This document shows, one piece after another, positions 59,126 to 64,000 of a DNA stretch of 64,000 bases. Every line of letters begins with the position of its first letter. Position 1 is the first letter of the stretch. This stretch comes from Pycnopodia helianthoides (lineage: Eukaryota; Echinodermata; Asteroidea; Forcipulatida; Asteriidae). Both the position numbers and the translations under genes were made by a program. The stretch is taken from NCBI GenBank assembly GCA_032158295.1, contig CM063243.1:6208948-6272947 (forward strand). The letters are read 5' to 3'. Under the pieces are notes generated by a model that did not search any database, was not told the DNA's origin, and saw only the letters and a list, made by a program, of their open reading frames with translations.

Positions 59126-60903
59126 TGTGTGATGCTGATAAACGATGTTTAGTTTTTCATTGAGTGTGTACACTTACAGACATACTGCATGTCTACCCAT
59201 TGATAACAAGGACTTTAACCAAAGGTGTGTACCTGGTTTGACAGACCATAGGGACAGATCAACAGACAGAGAACTTTCTCAGTTTTATTTTGTGTACAAA
59301 ACCCGTGACTGGAGACACACATCAATATACAAATTAAGTCCAAAGCAATAGATCTTATGCACATAACGTCATTTGAGTACGGCGCCTTTAGCTAGAGGTC
59401 AAAAGAAGATATCTCATTGGCTGATCAGGTCAACAAGCATTCTAGGCATGTAAATGCTTCATTATATAATCTTTGAACAAATTTCCAACTGCATTTATGT
59501 GTAAACGATAACAATTTAGGGGTTTTTAAACCATGTAATAATTAAGTATGACAAACCCTGAACTCAGCTGCCTTGTTTCAAAACAATAATCAAACATTGT
59601 ATGTAAATCCCCAGCTACTTGTCCTCAAACCTACTAGACCTGAAAGGAGGATACATTGATTGACTGATTGATTGATTGATTGATTGATTGATTTATTGAC
59701 TGATTAGATAAATGATTGACTGACTGAGAAGTTGGCTGATTGATCTGATGAATGACCCAGAACCTTCAACAAGACCATGTCCCACATAGCTGAGCCAATT
59801 GATTAGATGACTAATTGAATGTTTGCTAAGTCAATTTCAAACTGACAGAATGATGATTTGAACAATTTGTAAGACAAATCAATTTCCCCCCTCAGAATGT
59901 AAACATACCTTGACGCTATGCACATAATAGGAGTAAGGGCAAGTCCACAGCGATGGGAATTGTAGTCAATGGCAATGGCCAGTTGGCTGTGTCCACACAG
60001 TGGACATGACAGATGTACACAATCAATTCAGACAATTTCTGAAATTCAAGTCTTGAATACCACAATGAACCTTGTGAGTCTGCAAATATTAAAGAGCATA
60101 CTCCACTTCACATGAAAAACCAAGGCAAAGTTTATTGCTCCAACGATATGAAACTGCTCAAACTTACTGTCAACATTACAATAAATTGATGTGACAAGTT
60201 ACTGCACATTATGTGCGTGAATAAATGAAATTGCGCAAAAGTATGTTCTCAATGCCAACAGATAAATGTGCAATGTTCTCATGTAGATGTGTGGGAAACT
60301 GATGGCTATTGGAAGCAATGGAATGTACAATGTTCTCATAACATGTACACATAACAAAACATGTACTCCTCACATGTTAGTTCATTGAAGAATTCCACAT
60401 GCTTTATTTCTACCTCCATTGTTGTAGGAAATAGGGTTGAAATGTAAGTCCCTTTGAATTAATCAATATTGTAGTGAACATGTTGTACTTTCCCATTAAC
60501 TTAATGGTATACACTTATCATTAAAGAAGGAAAGGAATACGCCTCCAGCCATCCAGTTGTTAGATAACGACAAGCTGTTTGTCTGTCTCTAAACAAAGAC
60601 AATTACGTACAAAAAAATATTTCAAAACAAACAAAGGTTTTCAATTTTGGAGAAAACAGAATGAAAATGCACACGCTGCAGGGCTGAAGATGTGCACAGA
60701 AGCTGCCCTCCTTTTGACCAAGTCTTTCTGTTCCCTTCAAACTTGTCCCCTATATCAGACATGCAAGTTGTTATTACACAAACAAACAAAAACTGCATTG
60801 AAAACAGAAATGTGTCTGATCCAGTGTCCTTTTGACTTGCAATGGCACAAAACCCAAGTATCTGCTGGGAATACACATGCCTTAGACATTCTGAGTTTCT
60901 GTT

Positions 60904-61298
60904 TTAAAGGAACATTACAGAATTGGCTTTTGCTAACAAAGCAGTTGCTGGCAGTGTAAGCACTTTATGTAATCCACCATATACATAAACTGACAAACCT
61001 GTAGAAGTTTAAGATCGATCGGCCATCTGGGTCACGAGAAAATAGTGAAAAACCGATTACACATTTGCATGAAATCATATACATGACAACAAATGAATAA
61101 AACGCTCACTGAGCGATAAACTCCAATCGGAAAATTAGTTCATTAATTTCTCATCAAATATGGCATTTCAGACAGAAATATTTCAAGGGATGTTTTCTCC
61201 TATCATCATCATTAGACCGTGTAAGTTTTATGTAAATCTGTGATCAAAAAGTATATTTTACAAGTTTTTTTCTTACCAATTCTGTAATGTTCCTTTAA
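60904..61298. mobile_element. MITE, about 395 bp, perfect 23-bp inverted ends including TTAA
   Basis: 60904-60926 and 61276-61298 are exact reverse complements (core AAAGGAACATTACAGAATTG). TTAA flanks both ends, so a piggyBac-type TTAA target or a TA target are both possible. The interior shares CATTTCAGACAGAAATATTT with family D. Confidence 0.82.
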
Positions 61299-63697
61299 GT
61301 GCCTTTATACTCATACTGAGGAGCCTGACCACTCAAAAATAAAATATGCTATCCCTGATGCCATGAAGCAGATTGAACATTTCACATCATGTTTTTTTTA
61401 TTTAAAAAAAATACTTGTTTACAACATAACTTGGTAAAGGCCTACTTCAACTTGTTCCTAATGGATTTGTTCTAATGTGACAATGAATCAACTTGGACTA
61501 ACTTAAGATCCTTTTACAAATTTTTTTTTCTTTCTACAAAGTGACAAGAAAAGAGTACCTCAGGATGTCTGTTAACTGTCACCATATTTTACAATTCTCG
61601 AGATGTCAACATCAAAGGCACACCTTTTATGGCTATGACGAATGATAAAACCACTGGATCTAATTCATCAAGCCATTAAGCGGAAAATAACACTTAAATA
61701 AACGTATTACGCTGAGCGAAAATGAGCAGGACTGCAATTGCAACATATGTCTATTACAGTACATGACATTTTCGCCAGTGACCAAGGTTTAGATATTAAG
61801 CAAGTTTTTTATGCTCAGCTAATTTCTATGACTTAATTTCTTCTAAACAAAAATCTTATAGAATGTGAATGCTTGGTTGCTTGTACAAACTTGCAGATTA
61901 AAAAGAAAATCCACACCCAAACCCATCAAAATCCAAGTACATGTTTTGTTTGATTCTGTTGGACCGAGGACCACACTAGTGATGATTTACATGCACCACC
62001 ATGAACAGAATCCAACATAGTGTTGGATTTTGTTGGAATGATCTGAGGAAGGATCCTAGTAAACAGCCCTAGGGAGTTACAGTTTCAATTCAACAATTTC
62101 TTTCCATTTCCATTCCACACTGCAGCTTTGCGTGACTGTTGCTAAACTTACTACCCTTTTTCACATTGGGCTAACTTCCATGGAAAGAAAATCAGAAACG
62201 CAAGTTTAATTTTCTATAAATGATAATTAAAATGCAACTGGAGTGGAAATGAGAGTTATAACGAGAGGTCATTCTTAGCTTGAATTAGATGGCAAACATA
62301 CATGTAGTGATGATGTACATGTATTCAGTGTTCTTGGACAAAAAATTAAATGAAGGAATCTAGGCTATTTTGTTTACTTTTATGAAACACATGTAGCATC
62401 CTGCTATACACAATGTATGTAGGTGTATGCTATTAAAACTAATCCATCAGCCAAAGAAGATGCTTGGTGACAGTACAAAATGGCGCTATCACTGTGGTGG
62501 TACAGCACCATGCTAATGCTCATGTGAGTATTTTTGCTTGTTTTATATAAATGAGGGATGTATGCATAGTCAAGTAGCTTACACATCATTCATCAAAATA
62601 GTGTACACATTGAGAACATGAGAATAAGCACAACGAGGGACAGAGCATGTTACCATACTACCACCACAGTAATGATGCCACCAAGCAATATTAGGAGCTA
62701 ATTGAGTCTTACTCTTTCATAATTACAGTGATGGTTTTAATTGATGTCTGTCTGTACACGTTCACGACAGTTATATGCAAATATTTAATTACCTTGGGTG
62801 GAGTTCACACCAGTAAACATAAAAAACCCTATTTAATCAATTAAGAGTCAATCTGTCCGACTTTGGAGTACTTAAGGCAAGCCTCTTTTCATCACCTCTC
62901 ACCATTAGTCATGTTAGTCAGACCTTTAAGTGTTTGACTAGTGATTAATGATACAAATTGCATGGGGTATTAATTAGACCACTAGGGAAGATGCACAAAC
63001 AGTTGTGCTCATAGGAATGTGTGTAGCCTCTCTTGAGTCTCCCATTGATTTTGGAAAGAAATGCTGTTGGGCATCTGTGACATACATGTAGAAGTTGAAA
63101 GTTGTTCTACAGCAGAATGTCCTCATTTTTCTTCCCATAATCTCATGTATGAACGTGCACAGGATTTAAGATGGGGTTGCTATTGCGCAATCTGGGGCAG
63201 TTTATCACCAAGATTTATTTCCTTTTTGTTTTCAACTCCAAGAAGTGCCGGTCAGATTTGACCCAAATGGTCTGCACATAATATTATATGGGTCACCATG
63301 ACCCAGAACCTGGGTTCCAGGTCAATGCAACCCGAAAAAGAGTGTGTATCTGTGTTTTAAACAAATCAATACCTTTTCTCTGAAAATACTACTTGAACAG
63401 AGACAATTTAAAACCTTTTTCAAATCTTAGTTTTCTTATTTTCGTATTCTTTTTTAATGGTTAAAAATCACTACATCCTAAATTAGCGGAAATGTTGACG
63501 CCTACCCTTCCAATATTTACATGAAAAAAAGGTGTTTACTCAAACCAGACTACATCATTTTGTTGGTTTAGTGTTGAAATAAATGTAGACCTGACGATCA
63601 ATTTCAGATTGCGTTTCCCGTTTCATGGAGATGACAACTTCCAACATACAAAATCATCTTTTTTTTTCACCCAGAAAGCTGTTCTGGAATCACTCAC

Positions 63698-63706
63698 CTT
63701 AAAGAC
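63698..63706 (-). CDS. PLEKHH2: Possible 9-nt microexon (Val-Phe-Lys) upstream of the coiled-coil exon
   Basis: On the minus strand a run of ten T and a CCCCCCAG acceptor precede GTCTTTAAG, which is followed at once by GTGAGTGA, a near-perfect donor. Used as an exon it adds three residues in phase 0/0, compatible with the phase-0 start of the exon at 57969-58124, at a point where vertebrate PLEKHH proteins have coiled coil. Nothing else in 58125-64000 looks like coding sequence. The signal could equally be a decoy splice-site pair. Confidence 0.3.
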
Positions 63707-64000
63707 CTGGGGGGCATTACCAAACAGTGTAAAAAAAAAACATACATTTCGCATGAAAAAACAAACACAATATCAAATCAAACATAAACAAAAAACCGAT
63801 TGAGACTCGCCTTTGGTTTCCCTTAGAGGAGGAAAGTGGCAAGTTGCACAGTTACAGTCAAGGGTTCATTTTGACTTTCTCTGTCAACTACTGTGTTAAT
63901 ATTAGCTGTCTTGATGAGTGTGACAGGTTTCTCAAATCCAATTTAGGAGAACAGAAAACACCTCACCAATTGCCTTTGACAATGTACATGTTGTAATTGT

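Larger units (their letters stand above)
58125..64000. other. Intron to the window edge; SINE A, a MITE and a possible microexon
   Basis: No further coiled-coil exon found. (ATTG)n at 59657-59697. A 126-aa plus-strand frame at 60579-60959 runs into a MITE and has no motif. 61320-63650 shows nothing recognised. Confidence 0.55.

Noticed and set aside
60579..60959. 126-aa plus-strand open frame
   Set aside because: No motif, low-complexity composition, and its 3' part lies in a MITE; no splice partners.

Overview
The window is nuclear DNA of an invertebrate animal, most likely a deuterostome and probably an echinoderm. It is AT-rich and intron-dense, has canonical GT-AG splicing, and is full of tRNA-headed SINEs and short inverted-repeat (MITE-like) elements. 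The taxon is an inference from the protein's resemblance to vertebrate homologues and from repeat style; no marker gene fixes it. There is no prokaryotic, viral or retrotransposon coding sequence that I can recognise.

One protein-coding gene dominates, on the minus strand from 58124 down to 10338. It is a PLEKHH1/PLEKHH2 (C. elegans MAX-1) family gene. Twenty-three exons can be read with exact splice sites, and the phases agree at all 22 junctions. They encode about 1,490 residues in this order: coiled coil, long acidic/proline-rich linker with two CxxC pairs, Ser-rich conserved linker, PH1, PH2, MyTH4, FERM, stop. The 5' end (promoter, start codon, start of the coiled coil) lies beyond 64000. 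Family members are membrane- and cytoskeleton-associated adaptors; MAX-1 acts in motor axon guidance and PLEKHH2 binds actin in podocytes (family knowledge).

Layout. 1-10337: 3' flank with no gene, two minisatellites (20-bp and 28-bp units), SINEs and MITEs. 10338-20393: FERM exons and the end of MyTH4. 20394-24196: MyTH4 and the rest of PH2. 25565-28306: start of PH2, and PH1. 32319-38339: conserved Ser-rich linker and a 1.25-kb linker exon. 43178-58124: coiled-coil exons separated by introns of about 5-8 kb. 58125-64000: intron, perhaps with a 9-nt microexon.

Main points for a second look: (1) a promoter-like block at 34372-34480 with a TATA box, CACGTG and a perfect splice donor, which could drive a short isoform beginning at the in-frame ATG of the next exon and lacking the coiled coil; (2) a one-base frame break in the 1.25-kb exon near 37665-37671; (3) a CxxC-x63-CxxC module in the linker; (4) an intronic minisatellite whose sense-strand unit looks like a ratchet (recursive) splice site; (5) a MITE whose terminal repeat seeded a 55-bp minisatellite; (6) a 177-bp insertion with an 8-bp target duplication inside a tandem array, with the empty site visible in the neighbouring copies. 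I found no new enzymatic or defence system here.
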